9,458 bases of DNA from Hyphomicrobiales bacterium (GTDB lineage: Bacteria > Pseudomonadota > Alphaproteobacteria > Rhizobiales > Aestuariivirgaceae): contig JANYGE010000346.1 of assembly GCA_025362535.1 (NCBI GenBank), positions 1-9,458 of the forward strand. The letters are read 5' to 3'. The position numbers were made by a program, and so were the translations under genes. Positions 1-5,716 of this stretch are shown here, piece after piece. The first letter of the stretch is position 1; each line of letters starts with the position of its first letter. A model generated the notes under the pieces. That model worked only from the letters and a program-made list of their open reading frames with translations, had not been told where the DNA came from and ran no database searches.

Positions 1-83
1 GTGAGCGCCACAATGGGTTCGCCATTTTTGCGGGCGCGAATATCAGGGGCGGTGAGGCGTTTAGTTACAGCATGAACAGACAT
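1..83 (-). CDS. panB: PanB, 3-methyl-2-oxobutanoate hydroxymethyltransferase (N-terminal fragment, cut by window edge)
   Basis: Only the first 27 codons are present. The protein begins MSVHAVTKRLTAPDIRARKN and continues GEPIVALT. The TAPDIRARK-x-GEPIV-x-LT pattern is the typical opening of PanB, which transfers a hydroxymethyl group from 5,10-methylene-tetrahydrofolate to 2-oxoisovalerate to give ketopantoate in cytosolic pantothenate/CoA synthesis. The Mg-binding and active-site residues lie outside the window. The ATG at 83 was chosen because it opens the conserved frame. It follows the TGA of the upstream membrane protein gene after a single base, so translation is probably coupled. The Shine-Dalgarno match is poor (GGTG only). 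The assignment rests on recognising a short N-terminus. Confidence 0.75.
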   Translation of the reverse strand, partial: MSVHAVTKRLTAPDIRARKNGEPIVAL

Positions 84-84
84 T

Positions 85-456
85 TCATTTCACCAATTCA
101 AAAACCGGAACACCAAATAACACGAAATGCAATTGCACTGTGAGTGCAAATAGCGCAGCCCCCACCAGCATGGAAAACACATCATGCCCGCCGCGCACTT
201 CAGTTGGAGAAAAATCTTTGCGCCGCAGCGAGGCTATAAAAAGCCAACCAAACACGGCAAGGCCCGCCGCAAAAATCACTCTATTCAAAATGCTTTCTTG
301 ACCAACGAGATGGCCAATCGAAATAAAAACCAAGCCAAGCGCCAAGGGATTACGCAATTTATTGCGCCATGAGCCGCGGCATAAATAGATTCCCAAAAAC
401 AGAAAACCTGCAAAGCTCAGCAGGAAATGAAAGATAAAACTAAAACTAAACTGCAT
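85..456 (-). CDS. Half-length NnrU-like integral membrane protein
   Basis: A 123-residue, very hydrophobic protein with three to four predicted membrane segments (roughly residues 4-24, 38-52, 58-78, 94-118). Residues 35-120 align by eye with residues 105-190 of the upstream NnrU protein: RNPLALGLVFISIGHL against RHPFSIGIALWSIGHL, and HFVLFGVPVFE against HPYVLGLPVLG. It therefore looks like a paralogue of the C-terminal half only. The family signature is eroded: the His of RHP is Asn, the Trp is Ile, and the NGE after HL is replaced by GQE. The start ATG at 456 shares its A with the TGA stop of the upstream gene (TGATG), so an in-frame extension upstream was not used. Function is unknown; it could associate with the full-length NnrU or be a decaying duplicate, though its frame is intact. 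Confidence 0.75.
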   Translation of the reverse strand: MQFSFSFIFHFLLSFAGFLFLGIYLCRGSWRNKLRNPLALGLVFISIGHLVGQESILNRVIFAAGLAVFGWLFIASLRRKDFSPTEVRGGHDVFSMLVGAALFALTVQLHFVLFGVPVFELVK

Positions 457-1031
457 CAGCCCAACACCGGAAGACCAAGAACATATGGATGAAACCCCAA
501 AGCAAAAACTGCATAGGCCAATAGACCTGCGACTAGCGCAATGCAATCGCGTTTGATGTGTGGTTCGAATTGCAGCGCCTCATCCCGCAGCAAACCAAGC
601 CCAATATCTAAAATCGACAATCCCAAGAACATCGCAAAAATTGGAACCACATAGATTTCACCATTGGCCAATAAATGCCCAATCGACCACAAGGCAATGC
701 CGATTGAAAAAGGGTGTCTAACCCATTTGCGAATATAGCCAGTGCCGCCAATTGAAGCGATCAGAATGAATGCCAGCAACACCAAGCTGAGCGTTATATG
801 ACGCGCACCTACGGCAGGCTCATAATAGGATAAGCCCGCCGATGCGCCGTGGCGTTCTTGCCAATAGCCAAAGCCAATCAACACCAAGCCGAGCAAGGAA
901 ACGAGTGAGTAGATGCCCTTGTAACGATCCTCTCCCAAGCGCGCCGACAAGCGATTGCGCACGGCAGGGAACAGCAAGGAAAAAACATGCGTTGCCGCAA
1001 ATAGCATCATGCCGATATAAATAAATGCCAT
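456..1031 (-). CDS. NnrU-family integral membrane protein
   Basis: A 191-residue inner-membrane protein with about six hydrophobic segments (near residues 2-22, 40-57, 78-97, 107-122, 127-148, 163-187). The family signature R-H-P-x3-G-x3-W-x2-G-H-L-x2-N-G-E is seen at residues 105-125. NnrU proteins were first described next to nitrite/nitric oxide reductase genes, and one is needed for nitric oxide metabolism in Rhodobacter, but many alphaproteobacteria carry copies away from denitrification genes and their biochemical role is not settled. No denitrification gene is visible here. The start at 1031 is supported by GGAG 7 bases upstream (1039-1042). The frame stays open to 1226, but those 65 extra residues are polar, unlike the family, and run into the divergent gene. 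It is the first gene visible of a run with the half-NnrU and panB. Confidence 0.88.
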   Translation of the reverse strand: MAFIYIGMMLFAATHVFSLLFPAVRNRLSARLGEDRYKGIYSLVSLLGLVLIGFGYWQERHGASAGLSYYEPAVGARHITLSLVLLAFILIASIGGTGYIRKWVRHPFSIGIALWSIGHLLANGEIYVVPIFAMFLGLSILDIGLGLLRDEALQFEPHIKRDCIALVAGLLAYAVFALGFHPYVLGLPVLG

Positions 1032-1170
1032 GGTTTTGCTCCATTCCCTTGCCAGCCTAGCATAGCAGGTTTCAAAAACTTGGCATCCAGATAGTATACT
1101 AACTTCACAACCCATGATATGAGCTGGCCAAGCCTGCCCAATCATAGGCGCAAATTTAGAGGGGATAAAA
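1032..1170. promoter_or_regulatory. Divergent intergenic region between the NnrU-like gene and the ParA-like pair
   Basis: This 139-bp gap must hold promoters for both directions. On the plus strand a TATACT box (1095-1100) preceded by TTCAAA (1071-1076, spacing 18) is the best sigma-70-like candidate, about 70 bases before the ATG. The box lies in a perfect 10-bp palindrome TAGTATACTA (1092-1101), so the same bases also give a TATACT on the minus strand (1093-1098), though with no good -35 partner. The plus-strand gene has a strong ribosome binding site, GAGGGG at 1159-1164, and the minus-strand gene has GGAG at 1039-1042. The promoter assignment is by eye only. Confidence 0.35.
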
Positions 1171-1920
1171 ATGAAACCAACACTCATTCTCGTCGGTGCA
1201 GATAAGGGCGGCGTGGGCAAAACCACTATGTCACGCGCGTTGCTTGATTATTTTGCGCGCAAGAATGTATTGACCAGAGCCTTCGATACGGAAAATCCCC
1301 GGGGCTCGCTCAAGCGTTTTTATCCTTCCATCGCTGAAGTTATTGATCTCGGCAATGTGGCCCACCAGATGAAAGTTCTGGACACCATGGAAACCGCCAA
1401 TGTGCCGGTGACTGTGGTTGATCTCAAAGCCGGCAATCTGTCTTACGCCTTAGATTTGTTTGAACGCATTGGCGTTCTCGAAGCAGCGCGCAACGGCGTG
1501 TTCAATATGGGTTTGATGCATGTGGTTGGACCTTCCATTGCATCGCTTGATGAAATTGGTGAAATCGCCAAATATCTGCAAGGCATCCAATATATTGTGG
1601 CCCGCAACTCGATCAATGAAACCAATTTCTTTGAGTGGGATGAAGTGACCCACCGCAAATATTTCTCAGCTATTCCAAAGGCTCAGGAAATCAACGTGCC
1701 GAAGCTCAATGAAATGGCTTACGAGCAAGTGGATGTGTCTGGCGTCACCTTCAAAGACTTCATTGAAAACCGTTCCGCCGATGGCAGCCAAGGCAAATTC
1801 TCCTTCGTACTGCGCGGCTATGTTCGCAAATGGTGTTCGGAAATTGATGCGGAATTTGCCCATGTGCAAATGCTGCAGGAAATTGTGGCTGGTGGCCGCG
1901 CCACTGGCAACCTCGCTTAA
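1171..1920 (+). CDS. ParA/MinD-like P-loop ATPase (first of a tandem pair)
   Basis: A 249-residue soluble protein with a complete deviant Walker A motif KGGVGKTT (residues 12-19), the second aspartate site FDTEN (D39) and a Walker B-like VVDL (D84). These are hallmarks of the ParA/MinD/SIMIBI class, whose members dimerise on ATP and position DNA or protein cargo, or handle cofactors. After about residue 90 I recognise no specific subfamily. GAGGGG 6 bases before the ATG supports the start. A paralogous gene follows 14 bases downstream, so the two form an operon. No ParB, centromere-like repeat or cargo gene is visible nearby, so a chromosome or plasmid partition role is not supported by context. 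Small TraL/StbB-like ATPases of conjugative elements have a similar layout, but no conjugation gene is seen. ATPase class is near certain; the biological role is unknown. Confidence 0.85.
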   Translation: MKPTLILVGADKGGVGKTTMSRALLDYFARKNVLTRAFDTENPRGSLKRFYPSIAEVIDLGNVAHQMKVLDTMETANVPVTVVDLKAGNLSYALDLFERIGVLEAARNGVFNMGLMHVVGPSIASLDEIGEIAKYLQGIQYIVARNSINETNFFEWDEVTHRKYFSAIPKAQEINVPKLNEMAYEQVDVSGVTFKDFIENRSADGSQGKFSFVLRGYVRKWCSEIDAEFAHVQMLQEIVAGGRATGNLA

Positions 1921-1934
1921 GGCTAAAGTTTTCC

Positions 1935-2615
1935 GTGGCCCACATTTCCACGGTTTACATCACCGCATCAGACCAGCACCGCAATGGCAAAACTTTGCTG
2001 GCGCGGTTGCTGGCTGATTACTTAATGTTGGATGGCCACGATCCGTTTGTGATCGATACTGATGCGCCGGATGGTCCCTTACGCAATTATTTTCCGGGCC
2101 GCACCGCACTTGCTGATTTCAGCCAAACCCAGGGGCAGATGAAACTGTTCGACACTATTATGGCCTCACCTGGCCGTGATTATGTGGTCGATCTTCCGGC
2201 CCGCCATTTGGAAGGTTTTTTCAAAGCGGTGGGCGAGCTTAACTTTTTTGCCGAAGCCCACAAAGCTGGATTTCGCATTATTGTTTTCTTCATTGTTGAC
2301 CGCTCCAACACATCATTGAAAACCGCGCGGCTCGTTCAAGAATTTCCGGGCATTGATCTCTTCGTGCCGGTGCATAATGAATTTGTTGGCTCGAATTGGC
2401 CCAAGGGAGAAAGCGGCCTCATCATTCCCGCCCTGCCCCAAGCTTTGGCTTTCGCTATCACTGAACGGCGCTTTTCTCTGCGCAGCTTTGTGCTGGGCGA
2501 CACCCAACATTTGGCTCCCGAATATCACGCCGCACTCAGCACGTTCTTGTATGATGTCTTAGGCAATCTCGGAAACCTCGAACCCCTCGTCAGCCTAAAG
2601 GCCTTGCGGGACTAA
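1935..2615 (+). CDS. ParA-like P-loop protein with degenerate Walker A (second of a tandem pair)
   Basis: A 226-residue protein that aligns with the preceding gene product at a constant offset of two residues through the N-terminal half: NGKT (17-20) against VGKT, VIDTDAP (D41) against AFDTENP (D39), QMKLFDT (68-74) against QMKVLDT, and VVDLPA (D86) against VVDLKA. It is thus a tandem paralogue. The signature lysine of the deviant Walker A is replaced by Gln14 and the glycines by H-R-N, while the phosphate-binding GKT remains, so it may bind nucleotide but hydrolyse it differently. The start is GTG at 1935 with only a weak ribosome binding site (AAGG, 12 bases upstream). It is supported because it puts the first beta-strand and P-loop in register with the paralogue. 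It probably depends on translation of the first gene. A heterodimeric partner role is inference. Confidence 0.8.
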   Translation: MAHISTVYITASDQHRNGKTLLARLLADYLMLDGHDPFVIDTDAPDGPLRNYFPGRTALADFSQTQGQMKLFDTIMASPGRDYVVDLPARHLEGFFKAVGELNFFAEAHKAGFRIIVFFIVDRSNTSLKTARLVQEFPGIDLFVPVHNEFVGSNWPKGESGLIIPALPQALAFAITERRFSLRSFVLGDTQHLAPEYHAALSTFLYDVLGNLGNLEPLVSLKALRD

Positions 2616-2633
2616 AAGCCGCCGCTGCAAATC

Positions 2634-2662
2634 TTGACTTTTACGCTTAAACTGACTAGTCT
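2634..2662 (+). promoter_or_regulatory. Putative sigma-70-type promoter of the toxin-antitoxin operon
   Basis: TTGACT (2634-2639) is a five-of-six match to the -35 consensus. Seventeen bases downstream is TAGTCT (2657-2662), a weak -10 candidate. The -10 falls inside the inverted repeat at 2650-2677, which fits a promoter blocked by the antitoxin-toxin complex. Transcription would start about 20 bases before the antitoxin ATG. Confidence 0.45.
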
Positions 2663-2677
2663 GATAACTAGTCAGTT
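2650..2677. promoter_or_regulatory. Perfect inverted repeat, probable autoregulatory operator of the toxin-antitoxin operon
   Basis: AACTGACTAGT (2650-2660) and ACTAGTCAGTT (2667-2677) are perfect reverse complements separated by the six bases CTGATA. Each arm contains the palindrome ACTAGT, spaced 12 bp apart, so two antitoxin dimers could bind about one helical turn apart. Phd/YefM-type antitoxins are known to bind such palindromes over their own promoter. The site ends 11 bases before the antitoxin ATG, just upstream of the ribosome binding site GGAG (2678-2681). Confidence 0.8.
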
Positions 2678-2688
2678 GGAGATTTAAA

Positions 2689-2943
2689 ATGAGAGCTTGG
2701 CCCGTTCAAGATGCTAAAGCGCGTTTCAGCGAAATGTTGGAAACCTGCCTCAAAGATGGCCCGCAACTTGTTACAAAGCGCGGGGCGGATGCGGCTGTTT
2801 TGGTGCCTGTTGAGGAATGGAACCGCGTGAAAGACAAATCGAACCTGAGCTTGAAAGAAATATTACTCTCTCCCTTGGGGAAAAGCGATTTAGATATTCC
2901 TGTCCGCAAAAAACTGAACCATCGCAAGCTTCCGGTTTTCTGA
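2689..2943 (+). CDS. Phd/YefM-family antitoxin of a type II toxin-antitoxin system
   Basis: An 84-residue protein. Its N-terminal part (residues 3-46: WPVQDAKARFSEML, then a short loop, LVTKRG, and AVLVPVEEWNRV) is the Phd/YefM fold, which dimerises and binds the operator. The C-terminal tail (about 47-84, rich in Lys and Leu, no predicted fold by eye) is the segment that usually wraps and blocks the toxin. GGAG 7 bases before the ATG supports the start. The gene lies directly behind a palindromic operator and 4 bases ahead of a PIN-domain toxin, the classic antitoxin-first order. Regulation by conditional cooperativity is expected from the family but is not shown by sequence alone. Confidence 0.92.
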   Translation: MRAWPVQDAKARFSEMLETCLKDGPQLVTKRGADAAVLVPVEEWNRVKDKSNLSLKEILLSPLGKSDLDIPVRKKLNHRKLPVF

Positions 2944-2947
2944 TCTT

Positions 2948-3355
2948 ATGTCCTTCTTGCTGGATACAAATATCGTTTCCGAACTGCGGAGGAATAAGCC
3001 GCACGGAGCGCTCTTGAAGTGGTATCAAAACATTGAAGCAAGCTTGCTATTTATTTCAGCCGTAACAATCGGCGAATTACAGGGAGGCATTGAAATCACA
3101 AGGCGACAAGACCCAGAAAAAACCCGAGAATTGGAGAGTTGGCTTTCAGCTCTTATGGAAAACGCTAACGTCTTACCGATGGATGCCAAGACCTTTCAAT
3201 GCTTTGCCAAGATCATGTCAGGAAAATCAAAGGCTCACGACTTTGACGGCATGATTGCAGCCACAGCATTGCAACACAACCTGATCCTTGTCTCAAGGAA
3301 TGAGAAAGACTTCAAACAATTTGGTGTCGAAGTTCTAAACCCCTTCAAATTCTAA
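2948..3355 (+). CDS. VapC-like PIN-domain ribonuclease toxin
   Basis: A 135-residue PIN-domain protein, the usual VapC/FitB length. The acidic residues of the Mg-dependent nuclease site are visible: D6 in LLDTNIVSEL, E43 in ISAVTIGEL, D100 in FDGMIAATA, and D121 in VSRNEKDF. The hallmark L-D-T-N opening and the IAATAL-x-H-x-L-x-LVSRN strand are both intact, so it should be active. Such toxins cleave specific RNAs, often initiator tRNA or rRNA, when the antitoxin is lost; the target here cannot be read from sequence. The start is 4 bases after the antitoxin stop with no clear Shine-Dalgarno sequence, which points to coupled translation that keeps toxin below antitoxin. The gene ends 6 bases before the convergent cysteine-rich gene. 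This pair appears somewhat more AT-rich than its neighbours, as expected for a mobile cassette. Confidence 0.92.
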   Translation: MSFLLDTNIVSELRRNKPHGALLKWYQNIEASLLFISAVTIGELQGGIEITRRQDPEKTRELESWLSALMENANVLPMDAKTFQCFAKIMSGKSKAHDFDGMIAATALQHNLILVSRNEKDFKQFGVEVLNPFKF

Positions 3356-3361
3356 CAAGCC

Positions 3362-4894
3362 TCACTGCTTATCAACGCAGCGTCCATTATTATCGCGGTA
3401 CTGGCCATCAAGACAATCCCGTTGCACATTGGCACCCCCATCATTGCCCGCTTTCGGGAGAAATTGTTTGAGAATGCCAGGGTTGAGCATGATCGGCGGT
3501 GGCGCATCATAGGTGTTGTTGTCCCCACCATTATCCTGAGGCTGAGCAGGGTCTGGCTCGTTTTGATACCGCAAGCACTTGTTCCGGCGCTTGTCCAAAT
3601 AGGTGCCATCTGGGCATCCAAGCGGAACATTGGTTGTGATGCGCCTGCAGCCGCCAACACCATCCGGCCTGAAGCCTTGTGGGCAATCTGGCACCGGCTG
3701 GAAAACCGGGCGGCAACGACCATTCGCATCTTTCACTTCATTGTTCTTGCACTTCACCACGGGTGGCTGGCGCGGCACGCATTTTTTCTGCACTGATGAA
3801 TAGGTCATAGTAGAGGCGCAAGTTGGCGTGCCGGGAGGAATGCGTTCACACTGATTGGTCTGTTCATTCAAGCGTTGTCCCTGTGGGCAATCAACCCGAG
3901 GCGGCACACAGCGGCCATTCGCATCACGGTCTAAGCCATCTTTGCAAATTGGCACACATTGGCCATTGAAGGTTTCAAACCCGCGATCACACCCATGCTG
4001 TGGTGGTTCGCACACGCCATTGTCATTGCGTTCTTGTCCACGAGGGCAATCTGGTGTCTGGCATTGACCACGCAAATTTGGATATGTGCCATCTGGGCAA
4101 GTGGCAGGGACACAATAGCCATAATTGTCACGCGTTAAGCCTTGATCGCAAATCGGCAAGCAGCGCCCATTTTGATTTTCAAATCCATCAGGGCAGCTTG
4201 GGGGCGGTGGCAAGCAACGCGTTGGATGACGAATATCGCGGTAAGTTCCTTGTGGGCAGGCTTGCAAGCACACCCAGCGATAATCAGGAGGCCAAATGCC
4301 GGGAGGAATACATTTTCCGGTTTCAGGATCACGCGAAAATCCGGGCGCACAGGAGCGGCCATAGGTGCTTTCGCACTGTCCGGCTTCGTTCAAATAAGTG
4401 CCAAGCGGGCAATCGGCTACGCATCTTCCATAGGCGCTGGAATAGGTGAGGCCATAACCACAGTCTGCATCATTCTCCAGTTTTCCATAATCCGGAATGC
4501 ATTTATCAGGTTCACGCAAATCGCGCACATAGCCTTGTGGGCAGTTTGGCAAAGGCACTTGGTCATAGCCATCTGGGCAGCCATGATCACAAGGCGGCAT
4601 ACAAAGACCCGGCACACCGGGATAGCGAATGAAACCGCCAGGGCAATCGGGCAGACAATAATCATCATAAAGAGATTGACCAGCGGGGCATGAGGGCCTG
4701 CCATAATCTGTGCCGCCACAGCCGCATGTGGCACAGCCACAGGAATTGGCAGGCGCAGAACACATCTGAGTCGATTGCGCGAAAGCAGTGCCACCCGGCA
4801 TAGCCGCAAAAAACGTGACAACAGTCCAAAGACTCAGCAAAATGCCAGCTAAACGCACGGCATCAATCAGCACATGTCCCGCTCTTCGCATCAT
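3362..4894 (-). CDS. Exported cysteine-rich repeat protein (about 20 C-P-x-G...C units)
   Basis: A 510-residue protein of unknown function. Residues 1-39 form a signal peptide: MMRRAGHVLIDAVR as charged start, a hydrophobic core to about 31, and AFA before Q40 as likely cleavage site. The mature part has 46 cysteines, an even number. A cluster C52-G-C-A-T-C-G-C59 comes first. It is followed from C69 to C440 by tandem units of about 15-20 residues of the form C-[P/D/K]-x-G-[F/T/Y/Q/L]-x(6-9)-C, often ending N-G-R-C-x-P, for example at 234-245, 266-278, 317-329 and 427-440. A Pro/Asn/Gly-rich stretch without cysteine (441-493) precedes one last unit (494-506). This suggests an extended disulfide-bonded, EGF-like or furin-like periplasmic or surface protein. 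AAAGGG 7 bases upstream (4902-4907) supports the ATG at 4894. No enzyme motif, anchor or transmembrane tail is seen. Confidence 0.85.
   Translation of the reverse strand: MMRRAGHVLIDAVRLAGILLSLWTVVTFFAAMPGGTAFAQSTQMCSAPANSCGCATCGCGGTDYGRPSCPAGQSLYDDYCLPDCPGGFIRYPGVPGLCMPPCDHGCPDGYDQVPLPNCPQGYVRDLREPDKCIPDYGKLENDADCGYGLTYSSAYGRCVADCPLGTYLNEAGQCESTYGRSCAPGFSRDPETGKCIPPGIWPPDYRWVCLQACPQGTYRDIRHPTRCLPPPPSCPDGFENQNGRCLPICDQGLTRDNYGYCVPATCPDGTYPNLRGQCQTPDCPRGQERNDNGVCEPPQHGCDRGFETFNGQCVPICKDGLDRDANGRCVPPRVDCPQGQRLNEQTNQCERIPPGTPTCASTMTYSSVQKKCVPRQPPVVKCKNNEVKDANGRCRPVFQPVPDCPQGFRPDGVGGCRRITTNVPLGCPDGTYLDKRRNKCLRYQNEPDPAQPQDNGGDNNTYDAPPPIMLNPGILKQFLPKAGNDGGANVQRDCLDGQYRDNNGRCVDKQ
3381..4688 (-). repeat. 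Tandem cysteine repeats within the exported protein gene
   Basis: About twenty diverged coding repeats of roughly 45-60 bases. At DNA level the most conserved piece reads, on the plus strand, TGTGGGCAATC or close variants (for example around 3678, 3881, 4251 and 4532), which encodes the D-C-P-x-G core on the minus strand. Unit lengths vary and the spacers are unrelated, so this is an old protein repeat family and not a recent tandem duplication or a CRISPR array. Confidence 0.7.
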
Positions 4895-4960
4895 GGCTAA
4901 ACCCTTTCGGACCGAGCCCCCTGCCCTTGCATAGCAGAAATTGCGGAACTCCGATAGAGC

Positions 4961-5716
4961 CTAAGCCACCAAGAGCTGCTTCACCATCGCGTCGATCATG
5001 CGTGGCAGGTCATAGGGAAAGCGCGCCGTGATCAAATTGCCATCGACCACGCAAGGCTCATCCGAAACAATCGCTCCAGCGTTTTCGAGATCAATCTGAA
5101 TATTCCAAACTGCCGTGGCCTTCTTGCCCTTCAGCATGCGCGCACTCACCATCACCCATTGGCCATGACAAATGGCGCAAGTGGGTTTTCCAGCCTTGTG
5201 CATATCGCGCGCAAAATCACACGCCTCTTTGCTCATGCGCAAGGCATCGGGGTTCCACGCCCCACCTGGCAAGATCACCGCATCATAATCAGCAACCTTC
5301 ACATCTTCCACATAAGCATCAATAGGAAGCCAACCCGCATTTTCCATCAAGCGAATGGCGAGCACATGGGTTTTAGTTTCCTTTGGAAAACGCAACCCAA
5401 GAGTGGCCGGAAATTCACCAATCCGAGGCGACACGATATGAACTGTGGCACCATGCTCTTGCAGCCAACGCTTGGCACCCAATATCTCAATTTCTTCCAC
5501 ACCATTGGTGCAGCAGATCGCTATTTTTTTGCCCTTGAGCAGAGCTGGGTTTGAAGGTGGATCAAACAGAAATTTATGCAGCTCTCTATTCAACTCGCCA
5601 TCAGCCGTGACCAGAAGCTCAGTTGAAATCGACGGCACCGGAGACGTTGACATGAACTGCTGCATGCGGTGCAGAATAGATGCAGTGGCGGTGTTCGGTG
5701 GAATGGATTGGTTCAT
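4961..5716 (-). CDS. DJ-1/PfpI-family (class I glutamine amidotransferase-like) protein with N-terminal extension
   Basis: A 251-residue protein. The DJ-1/PfpI domain covers about 62-250. KKIAICCTNGVEEIEI opens it with the conserved Glu (E74), DYDAVILPGG (144-152) is the family core strand and loop, and AICHGQW (181-187) holds the nucleophile-elbow cysteine C183 followed by H184. Members include PfpI-type stress proteins, glyoxalase/deglycase-like enzymes and other hydrolases; the particular reaction cannot be told. Residues 1-60 precede the usual start of the domain and look like an unrelated, non-secreted extension. AGGAGA 5 bases upstream of the ATG (5722-5727) makes the long start convincing. 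The gene diverges from the epimerase gene. It lies 66 bases upstream of the cysteine-rich gene on the same strand; no terminator was seen between them, so some co-transcription is possible. Confidence 0.88.
   Translation of the reverse strand: MNQSIPPNTATASILHRMQQFMSTSPVPSISTELLVTADGELNRELHKFLFDPPSNPALLKGKKIAICCTNGVEEIEILGAKRWLQEHGATVHIVSPRIGEFPATLGLRFPKETKTHVLAIRLMENAGWLPIDAYVEDVKVADYDAVILPGGAWNPDALRMSKEACDFARDMHKAGKPTCAICHGQWVMVSARMLKGKKATAVWNIQIDLENAGAIVSDEPCVVDGNLITARFPYDLPRMIDAMVKQLLVA

Noticed and set aside
440..470. Frameshift splitting a single long NnrU gene at the TGATG junction
   Set aside because: The upstream protein ends at the normal family C-terminus and the downstream one repeats the C-terminal half, so the two are paralogous genes and not pieces of one.
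456..1031. Part of a denitrification (nir/nor) cluster
   Set aside because: The NnrU name suggests it, but no reductase or regulator gene of that pathway is present, and the downstream gene is panB.
1032..1226. N-terminal extension of the NnrU-like gene (65 more codons on the minus strand)
   Set aside because: The extra residues are polar and low in similarity to the family, they overlap the divergent ATPase gene, and a good GGAG site sits right before the internal ATG at 1031.
1171..2615. A chromosome or plasmid partition (parAB) locus or replication origin
   Set aside because: There is no ParB gene, no repeated parS-like site and no replication gene in the window; only the ATPase class is supported.
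2616..2633. Rho-independent terminator after the second ParA-like gene
   Set aside because: The bases after the stop (AAGCCGCCGCTGC) do not form a convincing hairpin and no T-run follows.
3381..4688. CRISPR-like or recent tandem DNA repeat array
   Set aside because: Repeat units vary in length and sequence at DNA level and are conserved only as protein motifs; there are no uniform repeats and spacers.
4142..4693. A 183-codon plus-strand reading frame opposite the cysteine-rich gene, and similar ones at 4000-4449 and 3422-3796
   Set aside because: They are antisense shadows of the repeat protein. The minus-strand frame has a signal peptide, ribosome binding site and regular cysteine spacing, while these show no family features.
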